Part shown: positions 6,339-14,376 of the stretch, piece by piece
Layout of the letters: each line of letters opens with the position of its first letter
How positions within the stretch are numbered: position 1 is the stretch's first letter
Source: Eubacterium sp.
GTDB taxonomy: Bacteria > Bacillota > Clostridia > Acetivibrionales > DSM-1351
NCBI GenBank assembly: GCA_029266335.1
Contig: JAQSXC010000027.1
Location: forward strand, 1 to 33,602
Length of the DNA stretch: 33,602 nucleotides
Reading direction: 5' to 3'
Translations under genes and position numbers: made by a program
Notes under the pieces: model-generated
Database searches by the model: none
Told to the model about the DNA's origin: nothing
Seen by the model: the letters and a program-made list of their open reading frames with translations, nothing else

Positions 6339-9300
6339 ATGAAAGATTTTGTACATTTGCACGTACATACCGAATACAGCCTGCTGGACGGCTCGAACAG
6401 AATAAAGGATCTGATACAAAGAGTAAAAGAGCTTGGTATGAGCAGTGTTGCCATAACAGACCACGGTGTAATGTACGGTGTCATTGAATTTTATAAAGAA
6501 GCACAAAAGCATGGAATCAAACCTATTTTAGGTTGTGAAGTATATACCGCAAAGCGGAGCATGCAGGACAAACAGCCGGGTCTGGACTCGGATTACGGGC
6601 ATCTTGTTCTGCTTGCAAAAAATCTGACAGGCTATAAGAATTTGATGAAAATTGTCTCTCTGGGTTTTACCGAAGGCTTCTACTATAAGCCGAGAGTGGA
6701 TTATCAAACCCTGGAGAAGTATTCTGAAGGAATAATTGCACTCAGTGCCTGTCTGTCCGGAGACATTCCTGCTGCAATTCTCAATAATGACCATGAGAAG
6801 GTTGTAGAACTGGCTAAAAAGCTGAACGGCATATTCGGGCAGGATAATTTTTATCTGGAATTGCAGCACAACGGAATAAGTGATCAGAATCTGGTTAATC
6901 AACAGCTCATAAAGTTGTCAGCTGAACTTGCCATACCACTGGTTGCCACTAATGATGCTCATTTTCTGACCAGAGAGGCAGCCCAGTCCCACGATATACT
7001 TTTATGTATACAAACGGGAAAGTCTGTTAATGATGACAACAGAATGAGATTTAACACTGATGAGATCTATGTAAAATCTCCTGAGGAAATGTACCAGAAT
7101 TTCAGAAATGTTGAATCTGCTTTGGAGAATACAGTAAAAATAGCAGAAATGTGCAATGTTGAGCTGGAATTTGGCAAGCTTCATCTGCCAAGCTTTACTG
7201 TGGAAGAGGGATATACTCCCTATGAATACCTGAAGGAAAAATGTTATCAGGGTCTGAATAATAAGTATGGAGAAAATTGCAGTGAAGAAATAAAGCAGAG
7301 GCTTGAATATGAGCTTTCTGTCATTTCCACAATGGGTTATGTGGACTATTTCCTTATTGTGTGGGATTTTATCAGATATGCAAGAGAGAAGGACATCATG
7401 GTTGGACCGGGCAGAGGTTCTGCTGCAGGCAGCCTTGTTTCCTACTGCCTTGGAATTACAAGCATTGACCCTCTGAAGTACAACCTTCTTTTTGAAAGAT
7501 TTTTGAATCCCGAAAGAATCAGCATGCCTGATATAGATATAGACTTCTGCTATGAAAGAAGGCAGGAGGTAATTGATTATGTTATCAGCAAGTACGGCAA
7601 GGACAAGGTTTCACAGATCATAACCTTTGGAACCATGGCGGCCAGACTGGCTATCAGAGATGTGGGCAGAGCACTGGATATGCCGTATGGTGAGGTTGAT
7701 ATCGTAGCAAAAATGATTCCTTTCCAGATAGGGATGAATATTGACAAGGCGTTGGAAATAAACCCTGAGCTTAAAAAGAAATATGAGCTGGAAGAAGATA
7801 CGCGAATGCTGATCGATACGGCAAGAAGTCTGGAAGGCCTGCCAAGACATGCTTCGACCCATGCTGCCGGAGTTGTTATTTCAAAAGAACCCATAGTGGA
7901 GTACGTACCCTTGCAGTTGAATGAAAATAACGTAACTACACAGTTTACCATGGGTCTGCTGGAGGAACTGGGCCTTCTTAAGATGGACTTTTTAGGGTTA
8001 AGGACACTTACTGTTATCAGGGACGCAGTAAACCTTATAGAGCAGGGTCATAACAGGAAAATAGACATTAACAACATAAATTATGATGATATTGATGTAT
8101 ATAAAATGATAGGTGAAGGCAAGACTGTTGGTATATTTCAGCTTGAAAGCGGCGGCATGACTCAGTTTATGAAGGAACTGCAGCCAAGCTCCCTTGAAGA
8201 TATCATAGCGGGTATTTCCCTGTACAGGCCGGGACCCATGGACCAGATACCAAGATATATTCGAAATAAGAACAATTCTAAAGAGATAAAGTATCATCAT
8301 CCCATGCTGGAGAGCATTCTAAACGTGACATATGGATGTATGGTTTATCAGGAACAGGTAATGCAGATAGTCCGGGAACTTGGAGGGTATTCTTACGGCA
8401 GATCCGACCTTGTAAGACGTGCCATGTCAAAAAAGAAGGTTTCTGTGATGGAACAGGAACGGAAGAACTTTATTTATGGAATAACTGATGAGCAGGGAAA
8501 TGAAATAGTCAAGGGTGCAGTAAAAAACGGTGTGGATGAGTTCACTGCAAATAAAATATTTGATGAAATGATGGACTTTGCCAGCTACGCCTTCAATAAA
8601 TCCCATGCTGCTGCCTATGCTGTAGTTGCGTATCAGACGGCATGGCTGAAACATTACTATCCCGTGGAGTTTCTGGCTGCATCGTTAAACAGCTTCCTTG
8701 GCAGCAGTGACAAGGTTTCACAGTATGTAAACGAGTGTAAGGTTCTTAACATAAAAGTACTGCCGCCTGACGTAAATGAAAGTAATGTAAAATTTACTGT
8801 TGTAAATCAAAAAATAAGATTTGGTTTGGCAGCAATAAAAAATGTTGGAGAAAATGCTATACAATCAATGATTTCTGAACGTACGCAGAATGGACTATTT
8901 ACGACCTTTTTGGACTTTTGTCAGAGAATAGAAGGTCGGGAAATAAATAAAAGGTGTATAGAAAGTCTGATTAAAAGTGGAGCATTTGATTCTGTACATG
9001 TTTACAGGTCAAAGATGATGGCAGTATATGAAAGATTTTTGGACGGAATTGCCCAGTCCAGAAAGAAAAGCATGGAGGGACAGCTGTCTATTTTTGATCT
9101 GATGCTGGAACCGCAAGAGTCACTGAAAGAGGATTATCCGGACATAAAGGAATATCCCTCCAATGTAATGCTGGCAATGGAAAAGGAAATGCTGGGACTT
9201 TATGTATCAGGGCATCCGCTGAGTGAATACCAGAGCATTCTTGATAAGAATGTTAATCTCTTCAGTAAGGATATGTTTATTAACGGTAATGAAGATGATA

Positions 9301-9821
9301 ATAACGATATTGAACTTGAGCTGAAAAAATTGTCAGATTCCATGCGGGTTGCAGTAGGGGGAATAGTCGTATCAAGAAAGACCAAAACTACAAAAAATAA
9401 TAATCTGATGGCCTTCATAGGTCTTGAGGATTTATACGGCACAATGGAATTAATAGTTTTCCCGACAATATTCGAAAAGTATTCTCAGCTGCTTCAGCAG
9501 GAAAGCATAGTAATTGTTTATGGAAGACTTAGCCTGAGAGAGGACGAGCAGCCTAAAATAATATGTGAAGAGGTATTGCCTATCAGAAGCCTTGAAGAGA
9601 AAGGCCTTTACATGTATTTCAATAAGGAGTTGTCAAAGGAGGAGAGTTCGTCCCTTATAGCATTATTAAAATATTTCAATGGATCTACTCCAACTTATAT
9701 CAGAAAAAAGGATGATGATAAATTTAAAAAATTGGATAGGCAATATTGGATTGATGTCAATAATGATATAATGGAAGAACTGGAATCTCGGCTTGGTAAG
9801 GATAATATAACTATAAAATAA
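6339..9821 (+). CDS. dnaE: DNA polymerase III subunit alpha (DnaE)
   Basis: 1160 residues, full length for DnaE. The N-terminal PHP domain starts with FVHLHVHTEYSLLDGSNR. The C-family polymerase core includes VGPGRGSAAGSLVSYCLGI and the catalytic aspartates in PDIDIDF (about 397-403), followed by SLYRPGPMDQIPRYI, YGCMVYQEQVMQIVRE and FNKSHAAAYAVVAYQTAWLK. A helix-hairpin-helix (IKNVGENAIQSMISE) and an OB-fold (MRVAVGGIVVSRKTKT to about 1060) lie near the C-terminus. No DnaQ-type exonuclease is inserted, so it is DnaE rather than PolC. In Firmicutes DnaE extends primers in cooperation with PolC. ATG 6339 gives the family-typical MKDFVHLHVH start with a weak GGGG site; ATG 6327 is a possible alternative. 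A structured leader lies upstream and mtrB follows after 59 nt. Confidence 0.97.
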   Translation: MKDFVHLHVHTEYSLLDGSNRIKDLIQRVKELGMSSVAITDHGVMYGVIEFYKEAQKHGIKPILGCEVYTAKRSMQDKQPGLDSDYGHLVLLAKNLTGYKNLMKIVSLGFTEGFYYKPRVDYQTLEKYSEGIIALSACLSGDIPAAILNNDHEKVVELAKKLNGIFGQDNFYLELQHNGISDQNLVNQQLIKLSAELAIPLVATNDAHFLTREAAQSHDILLCIQTGKSVNDDNRMRFNTDEIYVKSPEEMYQNFRNVESALENTVKIAEMCNVELEFGKLHLPSFTVEEGYTPYEYLKEKCYQGLNNKYGENCSEEIKQRLEYELSVISTMGYVDYFLIVWDFIRYAREKDIMVGPGRGSAAGSLVSYCLGITSIDPLKYNLLFERFLNPERISMPDIDIDFCYERRQEVIDYVISKYGKDKVSQIITFGTMAARLAIRDVGRALDMPYGEVDIVAKMIPFQIGMNIDKALEINPELKKKYELEEDTRMLIDTARSLEGLPRHASTHAAGVVISKEPIVEYVPLQLNENNVTTQFTMGLLEELGLLKMDFLGLRTLTVIRDAVNLIEQGHNRKIDINNINYDDIDVYKMIGEGKTVGIFQLESGGMTQFMKELQPSSLEDIIAGISLYRPGPMDQIPRYIRNKNNSKEIKYHHPMLESILNVTYGCMVYQEQVMQIVRELGGYSYGRSDLVRRAMSKKKVSVMEQERKNFIYGITDEQGNEIVKGAVKNGVDEFTANKIFDEMMDFASYAFNKSHAAAYAVVAYQTAWLKHYYPVEFLAASLNSFLGSSDKVSQYVNECKVLNIKVLPPDVNESNVKFTVVNQKIRFGLAAIKNVGENAIQSMISERTQNGLFTTFLDFCQRIEGREINKRCIESLIKSGAFDSVHVYRSKMMAVYERFLDGIAQSRKKSMEGQLSIFDLMLEPQESLKEDYPDIKEYPSNVMLAMEKEMLGLYVSGHPLSEYQSILDKNVNLFSKDMFINGNEDDNNDIELELKKLSDSMRVAVGGIVVSRKTKTTKNNNLMAFIGLEDLYGTMELIVFPTIFEKYSQLLQQESIVIVYGRLSLREDEQPKIICEEVLPIRSLEEKGLYMYFNKELSKEESSSLIALLKYFNGSTPTYIRKKDDDKFKKLDRQYWIDVNNDIMEELESRLGKDNITIK

Positions 9822-9833
9822 CCGTGCTTAATA

Positions 9834-9860
9834 TTGATTTTTGGTGGAAAATAATATAAT
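9834..9860 (+). promoter_or_regulatory. Possible promoter before mtrB
   Basis: TTGATT (9834-9839) and TATAAT (9855-9860) with a short 15-nt spacer. There is no terminator after dnaE, so mtrB may also be transcribed from the dnaE promoter. Confidence 0.35.
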
Positions 9861-9880
9861 ATAAATGTCGAGGTGGTTAA

Positions 9881-10114
9881 ATGGACAACCTGGAAGATAA
9901 AATTTCCGGTGAGTACGTTGCAGTGAAAGCAAACGAAAACGGAGTTACTATTATCGGTTTAACACGAGGAAGGGATACTAAATTTCATCATACCGAGAAG
10001 CTTGATAAAGGTGAATTGCTTTTAGCACAATTTACTGAAAATACTTCTGCGATAAAAATAAGAGGCAAGGCGACTGTTTATTGCAGATATGGCACTATTC
10101 AATGCGGGGAATAA
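9881..10114 (+). CDS. mtrB: Tryptophan RNA-binding attenuation protein (TRAP)
   Basis: 77 residues; ATG preceded by CGAGGTGG. The sequence aligns without gaps to Bacillus TRAP through [40 protein letters not shown] and IRG. TRAP forms an 11-subunit ring that, with tryptophan bound, wraps RNA carrying (G/U)AG repeats and causes attenuation or blocks translation of trp genes. The RNA-contact lysines and arginine of B. subtilis (K37, K56, R58) correspond to K40, K59 and R61 here. The tryptophan-pocket residues (T25, Q47, T49, T52) correspond to T28, Q50, T52 and T55. All are kept, so the protein should be functional. Unlike B. subtilis, no mtrA (GTP cyclohydrolase I) is adjacent. It sits between dnaE and a small conserved gene, and no trp gene is in the window. 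Confidence 0.93.
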   Translation: MDNLEDKISGEYVAVKANENGVTIIGLTRGRDTKFHHTEKLDKGELLLAQFTENTSAIKIRGKATVYCRYGTIQCGE

Positions 10115-10134
10115 CAATTTGAAAGGTAGTGTAG

Positions 10135-10338
10135 ATGATAATGTGGACAGTGGTATACATGGCCCAAAGCAAAGAAGTAGCTAATCAGCTGCAGGAGCTT
10201 TTGTCCAATGAAGGTATTCTTGTTAAACTCAGGCCTATTAGCAAGAATCATGAAAACAATGATAATTACTTTGAAGTACTTGTTCCAGAGGCAGAAGTTG
10301 AGGAAGCACATAGCGTTATTATTGAAACGGGTTATTGA
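10135..10338 (+). CDS. Small conserved hypothetical protein (MWTVVYMA family)
   Basis: 67 residues, MIMWTVVYMAQSKEVANQLQ... with NYFEVLVPEAEVEEA near the end. The predicted beta-alpha-beta-alpha pattern resembles small DUF2007-like putative signal-transducing proteins, in which a short domain begins with a tryptophan/valine strand and an LxxEGI-type helix end. AAAGG lies 8 nt before ATG 10135; ATG 10141 would give MWTVVY but has poorer spacing. It starts 20 nt after mtrB, so it is probably co-transcribed. Homologues occur singly in clostridial genomes with no experimental role that I can name. It is sometimes mislabelled glutamate decarboxylase, which this length excludes. Confidence 0.7.
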   Translation: MIMWTVVYMAQSKEVANQLQELLSNEGILVKLRPISKNHENNDNYFEVLVPEAEVEEAHSVIIETGY

Positions 10339-10353
10339 TAAATATTATTGAAT

Positions 10354-10385
10354 AATAGCTCCGCGCTTTTTAGCCCGGGGCTATT
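10354..10385 (+). terminator. Hairpin after the mtrB unit (terminator-like, no T run)
   Basis: A 10-bp stem beginning AATAGCTCCG (from 10354) pairs with CGGGGCTATT (to 10385), with one G-T pair. It lies 15 nt after the stop. The missing T run weakens the call; an mRNA-stabilising hairpin is the alternative. Confidence 0.45.
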
Positions 10386-10496
10386 ACTACGTATAAATAA
10401 AAATATAGCAGTCAGATATTATGTGAAATAATAATAATTATATATATACATGCAACAATTAGCGATTTATTACGTAAAATGAAAGGAATGAGAGAT

Positions 10497-10928
10497 TTGC
10501 TTTATGTTGATATACCTTTAACAGTCAGGTATGCAGAAACTGACAGGATGGGAATAGTACATCATTCCAATTATCCTGTGTGGTTTGAAGTTGGACGGAC
10601 AGAATTTATCAAACAAAACGGAATATCATACTCGGAAGTTGAAAAACAGGGAATTCTATTACCTCTGCTGGAATTGAAGTGCAAATTTATTAATTCTTCT
10701 ACATATGAGGACAAGATAATTGTAAGAACAAGTATAAAAAGTTACACAAAAACCAGATTGAATTTCTATTATGAGGTCTTCAAAGAGTCAAATATGGATA
10801 GTCCCATTACGACAGGGGAGACAATCCACGTGTGGACCAATACCAATTTGAAACCAATAAATCTGCAGAAGTGTAAGGAAGAACTTTACAATATTATTGT
10901 ACAAAACAGCGCAGGAAATATGGAGTAG
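10497..10928 (+). CDS. Acyl-CoA thioesterase, hot-dog fold (4HBT/YbgC-FadM type)
   Basis: About 143 residues from TTG 10497. The motif RYAETDRMGIVHHSNYPVWF followed by EVGRTEF is the 4-hydroxybenzoyl-CoA thioesterase signature, with the catalytic aspartate in ETDRMG. The family hydrolyses acyl-CoA or acyl-ACP thioesters in the cytoplasm; the substrate cannot be read from sequence. Start choice: AAAGGA at 10482-10487 is 9 nt before TTG 10497, while ATG 10479 has no ribosome site and ATG 10488 abuts the AAAGGA. The ATG 10479 alternative would add six residues. It precedes pgsA, so a link to lipid metabolism is possible, but 142 nt separate them. Confidence 0.85.
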   Translation: MLYVDIPLTVRYAETDRMGIVHHSNYPVWFEVGRTEFIKQNGISYSEVEKQGILLPLLELKCKFINSSTYEDKIIVRTSIKSYTKTRLNFYYEVFKESNMDSPITTGETIHVWTNTNLKPINLQKCKEELYNIIVQNSAGNME

Positions 10929-11070
10929 ATACTCAATAAATGTAAATACATTAAAATTTATGTAATATAAGAAAATATTGCATTGATTTGTTGTTGTATG
11001 ATAAACTATTTTTACTTGTTCGTTCCGTAAAAGTCTGTCAGATTTTATTAAGATATCGGGTGGTGTGCAG

Positions 11071-11631
11071 GTGAGAAAAAATATTCCAAATCTATTAACT
11101 TTGCTAAGGCTTATAATTGTCCCTATTTTAGGTTACTTTCTGTATTTTGAAAATTATATTCCGGCAGTGGTACTTTTTGCATTTGGTGGTTTTACTGATG
11201 TACTTGACGGATATATAGCAAGAAAATACAATATGGTAACAAAGTGGGGAAAGTTTTTTGATCCGCTGGCAGACAAGTTAATGCAGATAACTGCGCTGGT
11301 TTTTTTGGTTTTGCATCACTTTATACCCATTGTGGTACTTGTTATAGTAATAATTAAAGAATCATTAATGTTAACCGGCGGGATCATTCTTTATACGAAA
11401 GGAAAAACTGTTATCGGTGCCAACTGGTACGGTAAACTGGCAACAGTAATCTTTTATTTTGCTATTCTGGCAACAATTATACTTAGTCTGGATAGTCTGA
11501 ACAACAGCTATACAACCATTGCTATTAATATTTTCCTGGGTTTGGCAGTAGCGTGTACCTTGTTTGCTTTGGTTATGTATATAATAATCTACTATAAGTT
11601 TTCAAAAAACTATGAGAAAAATAATTCGTAA
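11071..11631 (+). CDS. pgsA: CDP-diacylglycerol--glycerol-3-phosphate 3-phosphatidyltransferase
   Basis: 186 residues. The CDP-alcohol phosphatidyltransferase signature D-x2-DG-x2-AR-x8-G-x3-D-x3-D is complete (DVLDGYIARKYN...GKFFDPLAD, D43 to D68). The enzyme makes phosphatidylglycerol phosphate from CDP-diacylglycerol and sn-glycerol-3-phosphate in the membrane. Several hydrophobic helices follow (for example ALVFLVLHHFIPIVVLVIVI and LGLAVACTLFALVMYIIIYY), as expected of this integral membrane family. GTG 11071 is chosen because GGGTGG (11058-11063) lies 7 nt upstream; GTG 11065 would be too close. A terminator follows 28 nt after the stop. Other CDP-alcohol transferases share the motif, but length and the N-terminal NIPNLLTLLRLI favour PgsA. 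Confidence 0.92.
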   Translation: MRKNIPNLLTLLRLIIVPILGYFLYFENYIPAVVLFAFGGFTDVLDGYIARKYNMVTKWGKFFDPLADKLMQITALVFLVLHHFIPIVVLVIVIIKESLMLTGGIILYTKGKTVIGANWYGKLATVIFYFAILATIILSLDSLNNSYTTIAINIFLGLAVACTLFALVMYIIIYYKFSKNYEKNNS

Positions 11632-11658
11632 GTTCATTGATATTTATTAAATAAATCA

Positions 11659-11683
11659 GGTACACTTTTAGTGTATCTTTTTT
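11659..11683 (+). terminator. Rho-independent terminator after pgsA
   Basis: GGTACAC (11659-11665), loop, GTGTATC (11671-11677), then six T. Confidence 0.75.
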
Positions 11684-11684
11684 A

Positions 11685-11742
11685 ATATCCCGGTAACTAT
11701 GCTTACCATCAAATTATCATCAAAGCATAGTTTTCAGGATAT
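11685..11742. repeat. Nested inverted repeat between pgsA and the DUF5685 gene
   Basis: Outer arms ATATCC (11685-11690) and GGATAT (11737-11742) enclose perfect 10-bp arms AACTATGCTT (11695-11704) and AAGCATAGTT (11723-11732). It lies between two terminators and could be part of a small RNA or an operator. No coding frame fits. Confidence 0.5.
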
Positions 11743-11787
11743 CAATAAAGTCTGACTGAATTCTTTTCTAAGACTTTGTTGATTTTT
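11741..11787 (+). terminator. Second terminator-like hairpin
   Basis: ATCAATAAAGTCT (11741-11753) pairs with AGACTTTGTTGAT (11771-11783) with one mismatch, followed by a T run. It either backs up the pgsA terminator or ends a short RNA that would begin after 11683. Confidence 0.6.
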
Positions 11788-11914
11788 ATTAATAAAATAA
11801 CTAAAAAATGAATTTTATTAATTAGAAACTTTAAAATGTTAATAGATTAGTAACAATTTTGTGATATCATAAAATAAGTTTTATAAAATACATTACTTTT
11901 TATTGAATATACTT

Positions 11915-11919
11915 GGAGG
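11915..11919 (+). promoter_or_regulatory. Ribosome binding site deciding the TTG start of the DUF5685 gene
   Basis: GGAGG lies 5 nt before TTG 11925. The earlier TTG at 11913 overlaps the site itself and cannot be the start. Confidence 0.75.
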
Positions 11920-11924
11920 ATAAA

Positions 11925-12821
11925 TTGTTCGGATATATAATGCCGGAAAAGCCGGAGCTCAAAATTAAGGAATTTGACATATATCGTGCATATTATTGTG
12001 GAGTGTGCAAGTCAATTGGAAAAAGACATGGTCAGCTTAAAAGAATGACTTTAACCTATGATGCTGCATTTCTTGCAATGTTGCTCTGTTCTATTCTGAA
12101 AATGGACACAAAGCTGGTCATGGAAAGATGTATGGTTCATCCTTTGAAAAAATCCTTTGTCACGTACAACGAAATAATTGATTACGCATCCGACATAAAT
12201 ATTATCCTGGCGTATAATAATATTAAAGACAAGTGGGAGGATGATAAGTCCAAACCGGCTTTAATGGGAATGGCGGTTTTAAAAAGAGCTTATAAAAAGT
12301 TAGTGGTAGAATACTCCAAGAAATGTGCTATAATAAATCAAAGACTTGAAGAATTAGCTCAGTTGGAGAAAAGTAAATGCAATTCTGTAGATGCCGCAGC
12401 TGAGCCCTTTGCAAGGCTGATGGAAGAAATTCTTGACTATGAGAAGCTGGATGATAAAACAAGACAGATATTAAGGTGGATGGGCTATAATCTCGGAAAA
12501 TGGATCTATCTTATTGATGCATTTGACGATATTGAGGATGACTTGAAGAATTCAAGTTACAACCCCTTTTTATTACACTTCGATTTTAACGGCAGCATTG
12601 AAGATATTTCACAATTTAAAAACCGGATAAAAAGCCAGGCGGAATTTACGTTGCTGTATTGTCTCGGCGAGGCCTCAAAGGCTTTTGAGCTATTGAATAC
12701 AAAAGAAAATAAAGGTATATTGGAAAATATATTATATATGGGAATGTTAAGCAAGACTGATAAAATTTTATGCCAGAAGGGCTGTGATAAGTCTGGCTGT
12801 GATAAGTCTGATAGAAAATAA
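11925..12821 (+). CDS. DUF5685 family protein
   Basis: 298 residues from TTG 11925, giving the family-typical start MFGYIMPEKPELKIKEFD. The N-terminus has YRAYYCGVCKSIGKRHG, a conserved CxxC-type motif, then TYDAAFLAMLL. The body is predicted to be almost all helical. Around residues 205-225 is YLIDAFDDIEDDLKNSSYNP, an aspartate-rich segment that resembles the metal-binding motifs of class I isoprenoid synthases; this is similarity by eye only. The C-terminus ends with an in-frame duplicated GCDKS. No signal peptide or membrane segment is clear. DUF5685 has no established function that I know. A J-domain protein gene follows after 160 nt in the same direction, suggesting a shared process such as cofactor or protein maturation. 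Confidence 0.8.
   Translation: MFGYIMPEKPELKIKEFDIYRAYYCGVCKSIGKRHGQLKRMTLTYDAAFLAMLLCSILKMDTKLVMERCMVHPLKKSFVTYNEIIDYASDINIILAYNNIKDKWEDDKSKPALMGMAVLKRAYKKLVVEYSKKCAIINQRLEELAQLEKSKCNSVDAAAEPFARLMEEILDYEKLDDKTRQILRWMGYNLGKWIYLIDAFDDIEDDLKNSSYNPFLLHFDFNGSIEDISQFKNRIKSQAEFTLLYCLGEASKAFELLNTKENKGILENILYMGMLSKTDKILCQKGCDKSGCDKSDRK
12780..12809 (+). repeat. In-frame 15-bp tandem duplication at the 3' end of the DUF5685 gene
   Basis: The 15-base unit GGCTGTGATAAGTCT occurs twice in tandem without mismatch (12780-12794, 12795-12809), encoding GCDKS twice just before the stop. The perfect identity suggests a recent slippage event. Confidence 0.9.
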
Positions 12822-12981
12822 AGCATCCGATGACTTTCGCATATTTTGCGAGTGAATAAATAAATTGCGGTGTAGAAATATATAAGTTTATTTCATCCAA
12901 ACATTTTAAATTTCATTACTTTTGAGATGTTACGGATGGTAGATGATAATTCATTAACATACACCAGAAATGGAGATAACC

Positions 12982-13623
12982 GTGAAAAATCCGTATGAAG
13001 TACTTGGAATAAATGAAAATGCATCTGAAGAAGAAATCAAAAAGGCATACAGGGAACAGGTTAAAAAATATCATCCTGACCAATATCAGGATAATCCTCT
13101 GTCAAAATTAGCTGAAGAAAAGCTCAGAGAAGTTAACGAAGCCTACGAATACCTTACCGGAAAGGGGCAGACAGCCAAGACCAGTAATGGTTGGAGCGGA
13201 AGAAGCAGTTATTCCGGAGGGCAGAACAACTATGCAGCCGGAGCTCAGGGTTCTGGAGATGGCAGCTTCAGACAGGTAAGGCTCTATATAAACAGTGGAA
13301 ATATAGCAGCAGCCGAAGCGATGCTGGAAGGCATATCAAATAAAAATGCCGAATGGTTTTACCTGCGCGGATTAATATTTATGAAGAAGGGCTGGTATAA
13401 CGAGGCTATTATGAACATAAAGCAGGCCTGCAATATGGATCCCTCAAATTATGAATACAGGGATGCCCTTAACAGGATGAATGCGAATAACAATATGTAT
13501 CGCGGAAACGCAAATAACCGCGGTTATGGAGCAGGTCCAAGCTTTTGTGATATGTGTATGTGTGCCTGGTGCTCTGATTCAATGTGTGAATGCTGCGGCG
13601 GTGATCTTATCGGCTGCTGCTAA
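12982..13623 (+). CDS. J-domain protein with TPR-like middle and cysteine-rich tail
   Basis: 213 residues. GTG 12982 is chosen because GGAG (12972-12975) lies 6 nt upstream, giving [15 protein letters not shown], the usual J-domain opening; ATG 12970 is inside that site. The J domain (1-60) keeps the HPD motif at residues 31-33, needed to stimulate DnaK ATPase. A Gly/Ser/Asn-rich linker follows. Residues about 95-165 ([13 protein letters not shown]...[19 protein letters not shown]) form tetratricopeptide-like helices. The last 26 residues hold nine cysteines (CDMCMCAWC...CECC...GCC), likely a metal-binding knot. It lacks the DnaJ zinc-finger and C-terminal substrate domains, so it is a specialised co-chaperone rather than DnaJ itself. 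Its neighbour is the DUF5685 gene. Confidence 0.85.
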   Translation: MKNPYEVLGINENASEEEIKKAYREQVKKYHPDQYQDNPLSKLAEEKLREVNEAYEYLTGKGQTAKTSNGWSGRSSYSGGQNNYAAGAQGSGDGSFRQVRLYINSGNIAAAEAMLEGISNKNAEWFYLRGLIFMKKGWYNEAIMNIKQACNMDPSNYEYRDALNRMNANNNMYRGNANNRGYGAGPSFCDMCMCAWCSDSMCECCGGDLIGCC

Positions 13624-13705
13624 ACGTGAAGATTAGCTGTAGTACCTATATCGGGAACTTCACGTATCAAAACTGTAAACAGCTTTTATTGGTCACCATG
13701 CGGTG
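13624..13705 (+). promoter_or_regulatory. Structured leader, three hairpins (copy 2 of the dnaE leader element)
   Basis: Hairpin 1: ACGTGAAG (13624-13631) with CTTCACGT (13658-13665), 26-nt loop; the flanking bases AAACGTGAAGA and ACTTCACGTAT are identical to those in the dnaE leader. Hairpin 2: AAAACTG, loop TAAA, CAGCTTTT near 13669-13687. Hairpin 3: CACC/GGTG at 13694-13705. It begins right after the J-domain gene's stop codon and precedes the membrane-protein gene. Confidence 0.5.
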
Positions 13706-13755
13706 AGCGTGTTAGCATAATTGATTAGAAAACGCAGGTGGAGGTTTTTTATTAC

Positions 13756-14271
13756 ATGAACTATGGTACAAGAGTAAAAAGTATAACACTTAGTGGTATA
13801 CTTCTGGCATTCACAGTCATATGTGTTTTTCTTGCTGCGGTACTTCCTACCAGTAAGCTGTCTTTATATGCTGTAAGCTCGTTGTTTATGGCAGTGATTG
13901 TCATAGAATTCGGTACCAGGGCAGGTTGGGCATTCTATCTGGCTTCAGCGATTTTGTCTGCGCTGCTGGTTCCAAGACTCGAGGTAATACCGTTTATAGT
14001 ATTTTTCGGAGTGTACGGTCTTATAAAGCTGTATATCGAGAGGATTCACAGCAGAGTACTTGAATATGTATTAAAACTGGGTTACTTCAATATTTGCCTT
14101 GTTTTGGGTCTGGTTTTTCTTAAGGAAATTATTTTGAATGGAGTAAACCTTACAGCTCCGGTATACATAGTTGCAGGAATATTGGAGGTTGTATTTATTG
14201 TGTATGACTACATTTATACCCTGTTTATCAGATTTTATGGCACGCATTTAAAACCAAAATTAAAACTTTAA
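13756..14271 (+). CDS. Small integral membrane protein, unknown function
   Basis: 171 residues from ATG 13756; GTGGAGGT lies 11 nt upstream, a slightly long spacing. GTG 13738 would place the start within the ribosome site. About six hydrophobic helices are visible: SGILLAFTVICVFLAAVLP, LYAVSSLFMAVIVIEFG, WAFYLASAILSALLVP, VIPFIVFFGVYGLIKLYIE, NICLVLGLVFLKEIIL and YIVAGILEVVFIVYDYIYTL. The size and helix number resemble the substrate-binding S components of ECF vitamin transporters, but I see no diagnostic substrate motif, so this is only a suggestion. It carries a structured leader like that of dnaE and is followed by a terminator-like hairpin. Confidence 0.75.
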   Translation: MNYGTRVKSITLSGILLAFTVICVFLAAVLPTSKLSLYAVSSLFMAVIVIEFGTRAGWAFYLASAILSALLVPRLEVIPFIVFFGVYGLIKLYIERIHSRVLEYVLKLGYFNICLVLGLVFLKEIILNGVNLTAPVYIVAGILEVVFIVYDYIYTLFIRFYGTHLKPKLKL

Positions 14272-14316
14272 TTTTTGGATTGATAACAGGATGATTGGAA
14301 ATAAATTGAAAACCGG

Positions 14317-14358
14317 CGCTGTATATATTACAATATTTGTAAATATGCAGCGTTATTT
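14317..14358 (+). terminator. Terminator-like hairpin between the two membrane-protein genes
   Basis: CGCTG (14317-14321) pairs with CAGCG (14348-14352) and the stem continues inward (ATAT...ATAT, TTAC...GTAA), followed by TTATTTTATT. Confidence 0.55.
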
Positions 14359-14376
14359 TATTGTTCGGAGGTAATG

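Noticed and set aside
12325..12335. TGTGCTATAAT inside the DUF5685 gene as an internal promoter
   Set aside because: It matches the extended -10 motif seen twice elsewhere, but it lies within the coding sequence in AT-rich DNA with no gene start downstream to serve.
13756..14271. ECF transporter S component
   Set aside because: Size and helix count fit, but no substrate-specific motif or adjacent energy-coupling genes are present; left as an unknown membrane protein.
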